The notes under the pieces were generated by a model. That model was not told the DNA's origin, did no database searches, and saw only the letters and a program-made list of their open reading frames with translations. Source: Scatavimonas merdigallinarum (GTDB lineage: Bacteria > Bacillota > Clostridia > Oscillospirales > Acutalibacteraceae). Taken from it: a stretch of DNA of 64,000 bases. Positions 26,895 through 35,421 of this stretch are shown one piece after another. Numbering within the stretch: position 1 is the stretch's first letter; each line of letters starts with the position of its first letter. A program made the position numbers and the translations under genes. Where the stretch lies: NCBI GenBank assembly GCA_018713055.1, contig DVFW01000018.1, forward strand, positions 1-64,000. Reading direction: 5' to 3'.

Positions 26895-27910
26895 CAAACC
26901 ATCCTGCCCCTTTCCAGAACATAGGCTGTCAGCACATCCGCCGTAGCCTTTATGTCGCATAAATCTACAATTTCACCCTGTGTATGCATATTTTTCAATG
27001 GAATGGACAGCAAAGCCGTTGGAATACCGCCTTTCGTCATGGAAACTGCATCTGCATTGGTCCCGGTGGCCGAGCCCATCACCTCAAGCTGATAGGGAAT
27101 TCTATTATTTTTTGCCGCGACAATCAAGCGGTCGGACATTTTTTTTGAAAGCGTCGGCGCAACTGCAATCATACCGCCTTTTCCCATAACGCCGCTTTTT
27201 CCCGGCTGCACGCCGCTTTGCCGGGCAAAGCTTACATCAACAACAATCGCCTCATCGGGTGCCTGTAAAAAAGAAGCTGTTTTTGCTCCGCCCGCGCTGG
27301 TTTCCTCCTGTGTGCTGAAAAGAATTACCACCTTACATCCGGGCGTTTCCCGCGACAGCTGTTTTGCGCAGTGCAAAAGGCAGGCAACGCCGGCCCGGTT
27401 ATCCAGCGCTGGCCCGGTTATGCGTGTACCAAGCATTTTTTTCATCGCGCAATGAAATACAATGCGGTCCCCCGGACAGACCAGTTGCTTTACCGTGTCT
27501 GGCGGCAAAGCCGTATCCAGCCATAAATCTTTTGCTGCCACTGCCGCGTCCTCCCCACCGTCTGATAGATGCGGAGGCAGGCAGCACACCACACAAGGAA
27601 TTTCCTGTTTTCCCAAAACAACACACATCGTTCCCTGCAATACCCTTCGGTCCACTCCGCCGCAAGGCTCTGCCTTTATAAAACCGTCTGCGTTTATATC
27701 TGTAACAATCAAGCCAATCTGATCCAAATGCGCATCCAGCATAATGGTGAAATCTGCATTTGCATTTCCCAGTGTGCCGATGACATTTCCGTTTTTATCC
27801 ACAGACACCTGCGCATAATCGCTTAGCAGCTTCCCCGCTATCGCCGCTGCAGCGCACTCGCTGCCGGAAACGCCGCGTGCGTTGCAAAGCTGCCGCAATG
27901 TTTCTATCAT
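26894..27910 (-). CDS. M42 family metallopeptidase, copy 2
   Basis: 338 residues, a diverged copy of the next gene. Ligand motifs: LDAHLDQIGLIV, PALDNRAGVAC, STQEETSAGGAKTA, VVDVSFARQSG and PLKNMHTQGEIV. Copy 2 has Gln in place of the Glu after LDAHLD, and Asp in place of Glu in the fourth motif; both changes are seen in M42 families with differing specificity. The start ATG at 27910 is chosen because AAAGGA lies nine bases upstream; two other in-frame starts overlap that box. Follows murD by 24 bases. Confidence 0.9.
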   Translation of the reverse strand: MIETLRQLCNARGVSGSECAAAAIAGKLLSDYAQVSVDKNGNVIGTLGNANADFTIMLDAHLDQIGLIVTDINADGFIKAEPCGGVDRRVLQGTMCVVLGKQEIPCVVCCLPPHLSDGGEDAAVAAKDLWLDTALPPDTVKQLVCPGDRIVFHCAMKKMLGTRITGPALDNRAGVACLLHCAKQLSRETPGCKVVILFSTQEETSAGGAKTASFLQAPDEAIVVDVSFARQSGVQPGKSGVMGKGGMIAVAPTLSKKMSDRLIVAAKNNRIPYQLEVMGSATGTNADAVSMTKGGIPTALLSIPLKNMHTQGEIVDLCDIKATADVLTAYVLERGRMV

Positions 27911-27934
27911 ATTTTTCATCCTTTGCAATTGTAA

Positions 27935-29326
27935 TTATAAACTGTCAACCAGTTTTTTAAAATGCTTACCCCTTTGATCAAAATTTTTATAAAGGTCAAA
28001 GCTGGCGCTGGCTGGAGACATGGATACAATATCCCCACTTTGCGCATGCGTATACGCCGCCTCAACGGCCTCTTCCATGGTATTTACCCGCAAAATTACA
28101 GGATTCCCGGCGGAATATCCCTGTGCCTGCCTGACTGCCGTTTCAATTTTGTCGGCCGTAGCCCCCAGCAGAATTAAAAGTTTTACTTTTTGCACAATGA
28201 CCGGCCCCAGCGGCGCATAAGGAATATTTTTATCATAACCGCCCGCAATCAAAATAATTTTTTGATCATACAGGGAAAGCGTTCCGGAAATGGTTCTGGT
28301 TGGACTCGACGCGATTGAATCGTTGTAATAGCGCACGCCGTTGACTTCACGGACAAATTCCGCACGGTGCTCAACCCCTTGAAAAGTACGTGCCACCTCT
28401 CGTATGGTTTCTTTATCCACCAATCCCCAAACAGCGCTGACCGCCGCGAGATAGTTTTGCACATTATGCATGCCTGGAATTAGTATGTCCGCTTGCTCCA
28501 TCACCTTTGTAGTATGGCCGCCAACCGCCATCTTGATACTTCCGTCCGAATCAAGGTAACAGCCGTTTTCCAGCGGCTGCTTGCAGCTGAATTTATACAC
28601 CATTCCCCTGCATTCTTCTGTAAATGCATTGGTAATACCGTTATCCAGATTTAAAACTGCCCTTCCAAATGCATTTTGATGTAAAACAATATTCTTTTTT
28701 GCGTCTACATACTCCTGCATATCTTTATGCACGTCCAGATGATTGGGAGACAGGTTGGTGACAACTGCAACAGAAGGGCTTTTGCGCATGGAAATCAGCT
28801 GAAAGCTTGAAAGCTCCACCACAGCTACATCATTATAGGAAATGGTTTCTATTTCGGGCAACAACGGCTTTCCTATATTACCGCCTAAATGCACGCACAT
28901 TCCGGCGGCGCGCAACATCTGCGCAATAATAGATGTTGTTGTGGTTTTGCCGTCGCTCCCGGTAACTGCGATAATTTTGCAGGGACAAAGATCAAAAAAA
29001 AGCTCCATTTCCGACGTAACCGCCACGCCGTTTTTACGAAAGCGGATAAGTTCTTCCATATAATAGCGCATACCAGGCGTACGAAAAAGAATCTCTACAT
29101 CCAGCCCTTCAAGATACCGCTCCCCAAGGGAAAGCGACGCACCGGCGCGCCGTGCCTCTTGTGCGACGTCGCCAAGCTCTTTTTCCGTGCGCCTGTCACA
29201 GGCGGTTACCTGTGCGCCATATTTTTTTAAAAGCGCAAGCAGCGGCAAATTACTGCTGCCGATGCCGCATAATGCAATTTTTTTTCCGCTTAACGTATTC
29301 AGAAAATTTTTTACTCTGCTATCCAT
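27935..29326 (-). CDS. murD: UDP-N-acetylmuramoyl-L-alanine:D-glutamate ligase
   Basis: Adds D-glutamate to the peptidoglycan precursor in the cytoplasm, using ATP. The protein has 463 residues: N-terminal UDP-binding fold (KIALCGIGSSNLPLLALLKK), ATP loop AVTGSDGKTTTTSIIAQML, central ligase motifs (ELSSFQLI, TNLSPNHLDVH) and C-terminal domain (YNDSIASSPTRTISGTL; AGGYDKNIPY). It is away from the usual mra/dcw cluster and instead leads an operon with peptidases. Confidence 0.95.
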   Translation of the reverse strand: MDSRVKNFLNTLSGKKIALCGIGSSNLPLLALLKKYGAQVTACDRRTEKELGDVAQEARRAGASLSLGERYLEGLDVEILFRTPGMRYYMEELIRFRKNGVAVTSEMELFFDLCPCKIIAVTGSDGKTTTTSIIAQMLRAAGMCVHLGGNIGKPLLPEIETISYNDVAVVELSSFQLISMRKSPSVAVVTNLSPNHLDVHKDMQEYVDAKKNIVLHQNAFGRAVLNLDNGITNAFTEECRGMVYKFSCKQPLENGCYLDSDGSIKMAVGGHTTKVMEQADILIPGMHNVQNYLAAVSAVWGLVDKETIREVARTFQGVEHRAEFVREVNGVRYYNDSIASSPTRTISGTLSLYDQKIILIAGGYDKNIPYAPLGPVIVQKVKLLILLGATADKIETAVRQAQGYSAGNPVILRVNTMEEAVEAAYTHAQSGDIVSMSPASASFDLYKNFDQRGKHFKKLVDSL

Positions 29327-29365
29327 TCTATACGCTGCCTTTCAGTTTGTTTTCTGTTAAGAATA

Positions 29366-29394
29366 ATTATACTAATTTTACTAAAAAATAGCAA
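29366..29394 (-). promoter_or_regulatory. Probable promoter of the murD operon
   Basis: Minus-strand TTGCTA (29394-29389), 17-base spacer, TATAAT (29371-29366). The -10 is perfect and the -35 matches at four of six positions. Start near 29359, about 33 bases before murD. Confidence 0.65.
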
Positions 29395-29423
29395 CTAAAA
29401 TGCCGCCGACGCCTAAAACAGCA

Positions 29424-29452
29424 TTGAAAAGGCGCATAGAGAATGCTAAAAT
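29424..29452 (+). promoter_or_regulatory. Promoter of the MocR-type regulator gene
   Basis: TTGAAA (29424-29429), 17-base spacer, TAAAAT (29447-29452) with TGC before the -10. Start near 29459, 24 bases before the ATG. Back to back with the murD promoter. Confidence 0.7.
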
Positions 29453-29482
29453 AAAACGAAAAGAACGGTTTGAGGAATTGCC

Positions 29483-30880
29483 ATGATCTATGATTTTTTA
29501 ACCCTGAAAAAACAAGCGGACACGCCGTTATATGTGCAGCTTTATTCTGCTGTAAAAAATGCAATTGAAAACGGCGCGCTTAAGCAGGGAGAAAAACTGC
29601 CGTCGATCCGGCGGCTTTCAGAAGACCTTGCTTTAAGCCGTACTACGGTAGAAAGCGCGTATCAGCAGCTATGTATTGAAGGATATATTAAAAGTTTGCC
29701 GCAGCGCGGCTTTTTTATCCAAAGCCCGCCCTGCCCCAATATGGAAAATACAAAAGCGCAAAAGCCTGTTACATACCCCACGCGATTTCATAACATAATA
29801 AAATATGATTTCAGCAGCAAAAGTGTAGATGTAGACAACAGCAACCTGAAATTATGGAGAAAATACGTACGCAATGTTATAAACTGCGATTACCTGATTA
29901 CCTCCTATGGCGATCCTCAGGGTGAACCGGAGCTTCGGCGCGCGCTTGCTTCTTATTGTTACGGTGTGCGCGGTGTACAGGGCGATGAAAGAAATATCGT
30001 CATTGGTGCCGGAACGCAGTCGCTTTTGTATTTGATTTGCGGTCTTTTACACGCTTCTGGCTCCACCGTAGCAGTAGAAGCGGATGGATCAGCTCATGCC
30101 ATACAAGTTTTCTCCGACTGCGGTATGCATGTGGTCACTGTAGACAGCGACTGCGACGGAGTTATCCCTGATGCGCTGAAAGCAAGCAAAGCCAAACTAC
30201 TGTTAATCAACCCTTCAGGCTCTCTGCGCACTGGAAACCATATCAAAATGAACCGGCGGTATGCACTGCTGCATTGGGCAGAGGCCCATGGCGCTTATAT
30301 TATAGAAGATGATTACAATGGCGAACTGCGCTATAAAACCAGACCTATACCTGCGCTGCAGGGATATGACAGCGAACATGTAATCTATCTGGGCTCTTTT
30401 TCCAAACTGCTTCTGCCTTCTGTCAGAATCGGCTATGCCGTTTTACCAGAGACTTTGTCCGCACGCTTTTTCGGGCGTGCAGGCAGATATAACCAAACCG
30501 CCTCAAAAGCTGAACAGCTTGCCCTTGCCAAATATATCAGGGACGGGCAGCTGGAACGCCATCTGCGACGTTTAAGAAAACAATATCAGGAAAAAATCCT
30601 GCTTTTGTGCAGCGCTTTACAAGAAAATCTTCCCTATGATATAAACATAACTCTGCTGGAAACAGCCTTGACCGTTGTGGTAGAACTTCCGTTTGAAATA
30701 GACCGTCAAACGCTTTACCACTCACTTTTAGAGCAGGGTATACGAATTATTCAAGGGACACGTCGCGGACATTCATTTAAGCTTGGATTTTCCGGGATCC
30801 CCTGCGACAAAATCCGCCCCGCAGTGGAAATGATTGCAGCCACAATAAAAAAGCACATCCAGCAGACGGATGTGCTTTAA
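29483..30880 (+). CDS. MocR/PdxR family transcriptional regulator (GntR HTH fused to aminotransferase fold)
   Basis: 465 residues. The N-terminal GntR winged helix (about residues 10-75) reads ALKQGEKLPSIRRLSEDLAL then SRTTVESAYQQLCIEGYI. From about residue 110 an aminotransferase class I/II fold begins, with the PLP lysine in YLGSFSKLLLPSVRIGY and IIEDDYNGELRY as the cofactor-binding Asp region. Such regulators sense PLP or an amino-acid-PLP adduct; PdxR controls pdxST, GabR controls GABA use. Neither target is adjacent, so the ligand and regulon are unknown. SD GAGGA six bases before the ATG. Confidence 0.92.
   Translation: MIYDFLTLKKQADTPLYVQLYSAVKNAIENGALKQGEKLPSIRRLSEDLALSRTTVESAYQQLCIEGYIKSLPQRGFFIQSPPCPNMENTKAQKPVTYPTRFHNIIKYDFSSKSVDVDNSNLKLWRKYVRNVINCDYLITSYGDPQGEPELRRALASYCYGVRGVQGDERNIVIGAGTQSLLYLICGLLHASGSTVAVEADGSAHAIQVFSDCGMHVVTVDSDCDGVIPDALKASKAKLLLINPSGSLRTGNHIKMNRRYALLHWAEAHGAYIIEDDYNGELRYKTRPIPALQGYDSEHVIYLGSFSKLLLPSVRIGYAVLPETLSARFFGRAGRYNQTASKAEQLALAKYIRDGQLERHLRRLRKQYQEKILLLCSALQENLPYDINITLLETALTVVVELPFEIDRQTLYHSLLEQGIRIIQGTRRGHSFKLGFSGIPCDKIRPAVEMIAATIKKHIQQTDVL
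30847..30877 (-). terminator. Terminator of the XRE gene, inside the 3' end of the MocR gene
   Basis: A ten-bp stem AAGCACATCC/GGATGTGCTT with a seven-base loop. On the minus strand it is followed by TTTTTT, so it should end transcription of the small XRE gene. On the plus strand the stem overlaps the last codons of the MocR gene and has only a weak TTTAAATTA tail. Confidence 0.7.
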
Positions 30881-30909
30881 ATTAAACAAATCATGAATAC
30901 CGGCAAGGT

Positions 30910-31155
30910 TTATTCCCTGCCCAGCAAAGAATCCACCGTAACCTCCAAAATATCTGCAAGCGCAACCAGTTCGACATCCGTAACATAACGGATTTGCCCT
31001 TCCAGCTTAGACAGGCCAGAGGCATTCATATCAACGCCATTTACCTGCAGCTGGGCCAGCAGTTCTTTTTGCTTCATTCCCTTTTTTTTGCGGGCAGCCT
31101 CTACCCTTGCTCCCACCAGGTTTCTTGTCCCCAGTTCCTGTTTACGCAATCTCAT
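30910..31155 (-). CDS. XRE family helix-turn-helix regulator
   Basis: Small DNA-binding protein of 81 residues: a Cro/C1-type helix-turn-helix with ARVEAARKKKGMKQKELLAQ, then the recognition region VDMNASGLSKLEGQIRYVTD, and a C-terminal LVALADILEVTVDSLLG. The start ATG at 31155 has GGAG eight bases upstream. No signal-sensing domain. It converges on the MocR gene and diverges from the nicotinamidase gene, either of which it could control. Confidence 0.87.
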   Translation of the reverse strand: MRLRKQELGTRNLVGARVEAARKKKGMKQKELLAQLQVNGVDMNASGLSKLEGQIRYVTDVELVALADILEVTVDSLLGRE

Positions 31156-31352
31156 ACATTCCACTCCAATTATTCATTTAAAACCAAATAAAATACAGCT
31201 AAGCAAGGCTATTATATATCTTACAGGGAAAAAAAACAAGTCAATTTTACAAAAAATTTTTATAAAATGCAAATTAAACCCTAAAAAATGCTTTATTTTC
31301 CATTTAACTCTATTCAGAGTGAATTTTCTGATTTTGCACTGAGGTGATTTTT

Positions 31353-32018
31353 ATGCAAAAAGAAGCTTTTTTAAAAAAATCCTGTACTTTTTTAGATACG
31401 CTTTATGACGATTTCACAAACGCACCCACCCTGCCGCTGCACAGTTTTGTAAAGGAAAAAACAGCAGCCGTAGCTGTAGATATGGTGAATGGCTTTGCCA
31501 AAGAAGGAAACCTTTCCAGCGCGCGGATCCTGCAGATAAACGATAAGGTTGCCGCATTTTGCGCCGCCTGCATTAAGCGGAAACTGCCCGTTCTTGCATT
31601 TGCCGACAGCCATACAAGACAATCACCGGAATTTTCCGATTATCCCGTGCATTGCCTGCATGACAGCCTTGAAAGCGAACTGACGCAGGAGTTAAAGTCC
31701 ATACCCGGTATCAGGCGGATTGACAAAAATTCCACCAATGGATTTCTGGAGCCGGAGTTTCAACAGTTTTTGCTTGAAAATCCGCAGATTGATACGTTTC
31801 TTGTTACCGGTTGTTGTACAGATCTTTGCATACAACAATTCTGTCTGACGCTGAAAGCTGCCTTTAACCGTGAAAACAGGCGCTGCAGGGTTATTGTTCC
31901 GATACAGCTTACCGCCACCTTTGACCTGCCTGTACACAACGGCGACTTTTCCGCCGTTTGCGCGTACTTTAATATGCGTCAAAACGGGATTGAAATTTTG
32001 GACAATATAACTTTATAA
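31353..32018 (+). CDS. Nicotinamidase-like isochorismatase-family hydrolase
   Basis: Probably converts nicotinamide to nicotinate. The 221-residue protein has the catalytic triad of the family: Asp in AVDMVNGF, Lys in RIDKNSTNGF and Cys in VTGCCTDLCIQQF. The metal site of PncA is present as ADSHTRQSPEFSDYPVHC (D, H and a later H). The ATG at 31353 follows GAGGTG by six bases; a GTG nine bases earlier overlaps that box and is less likely. The nicotinate phosphoribosyltransferase gene follows after 15 bases, which strongly supports nicotinamidase rather than another amidase. Confidence 0.9.
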   Translation: MQKEAFLKKSCTFLDTLYDDFTNAPTLPLHSFVKEKTAAVAVDMVNGFAKEGNLSSARILQINDKVAAFCAACIKRKLPVLAFADSHTRQSPEFSDYPVHCLHDSLESELTQELKSIPGIRRIDKNSTNGFLEPEFQQFLLENPQIDTFLVTGCCTDLCIQQFCLTLKAAFNRENRRCRVIVPIQLTATFDLPVHNGDFSAVCAYFNMRQNGIEILDNITL

Positions 32019-32033
32019 AAGGGAGGGATCGCT

Positions 32034-33521
32034 ATGGAGCACAATTTAAACGAGCGCAATTTAACAATGCTGGCCGATTTTTACGAACTGACCATGGCCG
32101 GCGGCTATTTTGAAAATGGGCTGCAAAATACCGTTGCCTATTTTGACATGTTTTTTCGAAAAATTCCAGACAACGGCGGCTTTGCGATCATGGCCGGCAT
32201 AGAACAGCTGATCGAATATCTGCAAAGCCTGCACTTTGCTAAAGAGGATATTGCTTATTTAAAAGAAAAAAAGATTTTCAGCGATGCCTTTTTACGTTTT
32301 CTTGCCGATTTTCACTTTACCTGCGATGTATGGGCCGTACCGGAAGGTACGCCTGTCTTTCCAAACGAGCCGATTATAACTGTGAGAGGACCCGTTATCC
32401 AGGCGCAATTTATAGAAACCATGCTTTTGTTATGCATTAACCACCAAAGCCTGATCGCCACAAAAGCAAACCGCATCTGCCGGGCGGCCGGCGGCCGGGC
32501 AGTTATGGAATTTGGGGCACGCAGGGCGCAGGGCTTTGACGGCGCTGTTTATGGCGCAAGAGCCGCTTATATCGGGGGCTGCACAGGCACCTCCTGCGTG
32601 CTTTCTGATATAGCCTTTCAAACACCTGCCCTGGGCACGATGGCACATAGCTGGGTACAGATGTTTGACAGCGAAGAAGACGCGTTTCGCGCATATGCAA
32701 AGCAATATCCGGAAAACTGCACCCTGCTGGTAGATACGTATAACACCCTGCAGTCAGGCGTTCCAAATGCAATCAAAATTTTTAATGAAGAACTGCTTCC
32801 AAAAGGCTTTCGTCCGGCCGGAATTCGGATTGACAGCGGGGATATTACCTATCTTTCGAAAAAAGCAAGAAAAATGTTGGACGAGGCCGGTTTTTCCGAT
32901 TGCAAAATTTGCGCCTCCAACGCGCTTGACGAATACCTGATCCGCGATATGCTCCTGCAGGGCGCTCCGATTGACCTGTTTGGCGTTGGGGAACGCCTGA
33001 TTACAGCTTCTTCCGATCCCGTGTTCGGCGGTGTTTATAAGCTGTGTGCAATAGAGGCGCACGGAAATATTTTACCAAAAATTAAGATCAGCAACAATGT
33101 GTCCAAAATTACTACCCCTTGTTTTAAAAACCTTTACAGGTTATTTGATACGGCAAGCGGTAAGGCAATTGCAGATGTTGTAACGCTGTTTGATGAAAAG
33201 ATCGATGACCGTGCCCCCTATACAATATTTGACCCACAGTTTACATGGAAAAGAAAAACCGTTACCGGATTTAAAGCAGTCCCGCTGCGTGTACAGCTTT
33301 TTCAAAATGGCAAGCTGGTTTATACGCCTCCCGCCCTGCAAAGCATCCAAACCTATTGCGCATCCCAGCTTGAAACCTTATGGGACGAGGTAAAGCGTTT
33401 TGAAAACCCACACAACTATTATGTAGACCTGTCCCAAAAACTTTGGGATACAAAAGATACGCTTATAAAAGAAAGGCGGGGGCTGTTTGCAAATTCATCT
33501 GCAAACGGCACGGGATTTTGA
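32034..33521 (+). CDS. pncB: Nicotinate phosphoribosyltransferase
   Basis: Makes nicotinate mononucleotide from nicotinate and PRPP, the committed step of NAD salvage. The 495-residue protein shows LTMLADFYELTMAGGYFENG, EFGARRAQGFDGAVYGARAA (phosphoribosyl transfer His region and substrate loop), GTMAHSWVQMF with the catalytic His, and RIDSGDITYLSKKARKMLD. Strong ribosome site GGGAGGG six bases upstream. Paired with the nicotinamidase in a two-gene operon. Confidence 0.94.
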   Translation: MEHNLNERNLTMLADFYELTMAGGYFENGLQNTVAYFDMFFRKIPDNGGFAIMAGIEQLIEYLQSLHFAKEDIAYLKEKKIFSDAFLRFLADFHFTCDVWAVPEGTPVFPNEPIITVRGPVIQAQFIETMLLLCINHQSLIATKANRICRAAGGRAVMEFGARRAQGFDGAVYGARAAYIGGCTGTSCVLSDIAFQTPALGTMAHSWVQMFDSEEDAFRAYAKQYPENCTLLVDTYNTLQSGVPNAIKIFNEELLPKGFRPAGIRIDSGDITYLSKKARKMLDEAGFSDCKICASNALDEYLIRDMLLQGAPIDLFGVGERLITASSDPVFGGVYKLCAIEAHGNILPKIKISNNVSKITTPCFKNLYRLFDTASGKAIADVVTLFDEKIDDRAPYTIFDPQFTWKRKTVTGFKAVPLRVQLFQNGKLVYTPPALQSIQTYCASQLETLWDEVKRFENPHNYYVDLSQKLWDTKDTLIKERRGLFANSSANGTGF

Positions 33522-33568
33522 TAAAAATACTATTTACACCGCGGCGGGAAAAGAGAGAGCCAAGCGGG

Positions 33569-33591
33569 GTTTTGCAGTTGCCCTGCAAAAC
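33569..33591 (+). other. Hairpin downstream of pncB
   Basis: A nine-bp perfect stem GTTTTGCAG/CTGCAAAAC with a five-base loop lies 48 bases after the pncB stop. There is no T-tract, so it is an uncertain terminator or RNA-stability element. No gene is supported between pncB and the RNase P terminator (33,522-33,672). Confidence 0.4.
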
Positions 33592-33672
33592 GGAAAAGCC
33601 TGCCCCCGCGCCTGCCGCGATATGCCCGCCCCATACGTTTTTGCCTGCGCTTTAGAAAATCTGAAAACCTGC

Positions 33673-33708
33673 AATAAAAAACCGTTCCTGCCAACGCCGG
33701 AACGGTTT
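33673..33708 (-). terminator. Terminator of rnpB
   Basis: Ten-bp stem AAACCGTTCC/GGAACGGTTT with a ten-base loop; on the minus strand a TTTTTATTGC run follows. Starts a few bases after the mature 3' end of RNase P RNA. Confidence 0.88.
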
Positions 33709-33714
33709 AAAAAT

Positions 33715-34061
33715 GCGACCAGGCCTGTAAGCCGGGTTCTGTCGTGAACAGCCATCTATCTTGGCGCGGCGTTGCCGCCTGCGCTCAATGCCACCTCCTA
33801 AAGACGCGCCGGGCCGGCGCATGCGTCTTTCCACGGTGTTGCTCCGAATAGGGTTTGCAGGGCCGTCAGGTTCCCCTGACGCCGGTGAGCTCTTACCTCG
33901 CCTTTCCACCCTTACCTGCTCCTAGCAGGCGGTATATCTCTGTTGCACTTTCCCTGGGGTTGCCCCCGGCGGCCGTTAGCCGTTATTCCTGCCCTGTGGA
34001 GCCCGGACTTTCCTCGGACATGTGCTTTCGCAATATGCCCGCGGCTGTTCAGCCTGCTCGC
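33715..34061 (-). ncRNA. rnpB: RNase P RNA (bacterial class A)
   Basis: Catalytic RNA that trims 5' ends of tRNA precursors. The universally conserved blocks are present in order on the minus strand: GAGGAAAGTCCGGGCTCC (CR I), CAGGGTGCC-region analogues GGGCAACCCCAGGGAAAGTG, a central GGTAAGGGTGGAAAGG and GAGGTAAGAGCTCACCGG, then GGAGCAACACCGTGGAAAG, and near the 3' end ACAGAACCCGGCTTACAGGC (CR V). The ends pair as helix P1 (GCGAGCAGGC with GCCTGGTCGC, one mismatch), fixing the limits at 34061 and 33715, about 347 nt. The 5' end agrees with the start predicted from its promoter. Confidence 0.97.
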
Positions 34062-34068
34062 TGTAATT

Positions 34069-34097
34069 ATTGTAATATACGCCCCGGTCTTTGTCAA
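34069..34097 (-). promoter_or_regulatory. Promoter of rnpB
   Basis: Minus-strand TTGACA (34097-34092), 17-base spacer, TACAAT (34074-34069). Start expected about seven bases on, at 34061-34062, which is exactly the P1-defined 5' end of the RNA. Confidence 0.9.
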
Positions 34098-34193
34098 ATA
34101 CATGTTGCCTCCCGCTGCGTTTTGTTATATACTTTAGAAAGCGGACGTTTTGGGCAAACCGCCGTAACGCTGCATTGGAAAGGACTGTAAAAG

Positions 34194-35366
34194 ATGGATA
34201 TTCAAAAGGAATCTTTAAAAAAGCATTACGAATGGAATGGAAAAGTTGAAATTGTATCCAGAGTTCCCATACATACAGCAAAGGATCTTTCACTTGCCTA
34301 TACGCCGGGCGTTGCCGAGCCGTGCATTGCCATACAGCAGGATTATAAAAAATCTTTCCAGCTTACACGCAGGAACAATCTTGTAGCAGTTGTGACAGAC
34401 GGCACCGCCGTTTTAGGGCTGGGCGACATAGGCCCGGAAGCCGGCATGCCTGTTATGGAGGGAAAATGCGCGCTTTTTAAGGAATTTGCCGACGTAGACG
34501 CCTTTCCTATCTGCGTGCGTTCCAAAAATATAGAGGATATTGTAAAAACCGTATACCTGATTTCCGGAAGTTTTGGCGGGATTAATCTGGAAGACATTTC
34601 CGCCCCGCGTTGCTTTGAGATTGAGCGGCGTTTGAAGGAAATATGCGATATTCCTGTTTTTCACGACGACCAACACGGCACCGCCATTGTGGTTGCCGCT
34701 GCGCTGTTTAACGCTCTGAAGGTTGTAAAGAAAGAGATCAGCGCTGTTAAAGTGGTAATCAACGGAGCAGGATCTGCCGGGATCGCCATTGCCAGGCACC
34801 TTTTAAATATGGGGGTGCGCCAGTTGATTATGGTAGACCGCTTTGGCATCATTTGCGAAGGCATGTTTGAGCTTAATTCAGAACAGGCCTTTATGGCTGC
34901 CGTTACAAATAAAGAGCATAAAACGGGAACCCTTTGTGACGCACTGGAGGGCGCAGATATGTTTTTAGGCGTTTCTGCTCCCAATATTGTCACCGAATCC
35001 ATGATAAAAAATATGGCGGAAAATCCTATTGTGTTTGCAATGGCAAACCCTACGCCGGAAATTATGCCGGATGCGGCTAAACGTGCGGGCGCCGCCGTTA
35101 TTGGCACAGGAAGATCTGATTTTCCCAACCAAATCAATAACGTTTTGGCCTTTCCCGGCATTTTCAGAGGCGCGCTGGATTGCCGCGCCACTGAAATTAA
35201 TGAAGAAATGAAGGTTGCGGCCTCGCTTGCCATTGCCCGGCTTGTCCCCGAAGAGAAACTGTGCGCAGAGTATATCCTGCCAGACGCACTGGATAAAAGA
35301 ATTGGCAACGCCGTTGCCCAGGCGGTTGCACAAGCTGCCAGGGAAACAGGCGCCGCAAGAATATAA
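34194..35366 (+). CDS. NAD(P)-dependent malic enzyme
   Basis: Oxidative decarboxylation of malate to pyruvate and CO2. The 390-residue protein is the short bacterial form without a phosphotransacetylase domain. Motifs: AYTPGVAEPCIAI, VTDGTAVLGLGDIGPEAGMPVMEGK, the metal site DDQHGTAIVVAAAL, the nucleotide fold VVINGAGSAGIAIARHLL and FAMANPTPEIMPDAA. AAAGGA lies nine bases before the ATG. Cofactor choice between NAD and NADP is not clear. Confidence 0.94.
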   Translation: MDIQKESLKKHYEWNGKVEIVSRVPIHTAKDLSLAYTPGVAEPCIAIQQDYKKSFQLTRRNNLVAVVTDGTAVLGLGDIGPEAGMPVMEGKCALFKEFADVDAFPICVRSKNIEDIVKTVYLISGSFGGINLEDISAPRCFEIERRLKEICDIPVFHDDQHGTAIVVAAALFNALKVVKKEISAVKVVINGAGSAGIAIARHLLNMGVRQLIMVDRFGIICEGMFELNSEQAFMAAVTNKEHKTGTLCDALEGADMFLGVSAPNIVTESMIKNMAENPIVFAMANPTPEIMPDAAKRAGAAVIGTGRSDFPNQINNVLAFPGIFRGALDCRATEINEEMKVAASLAIARLVPEEKLCAEYILPDALDKRIGNAVAQAVAQAARETGAARI

Positions 35367-35380
35367 AAAATACACAATGC

Positions 35381-35421
35381 GCCCGCGCTGCCTCTGCAAA
35401 GAGGAACGCGGGCTATTCTTT
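35381..35421 (+). terminator. Terminator of the malic enzyme gene
   Basis: A compound stem: GCCCGCG/CGCGGGC enclosing CCTCT/AGAGG with a GCAA loop, followed by TATTCTTT. It touches the end of the convergent cca gene. Confidence 0.75.

Noticed and set aside
26894..27928. One of the two M42 genes being a broken copy
   Set aside because: Both keep all metal ligands and the catalytic Glu, with no stop or frameshift.
33487..33747. Plus-strand 86-codon frame after pncB
   Set aside because: It runs through the rnpB terminator and into the antisense of RNase P RNA; no ribosome site or family resemblance.
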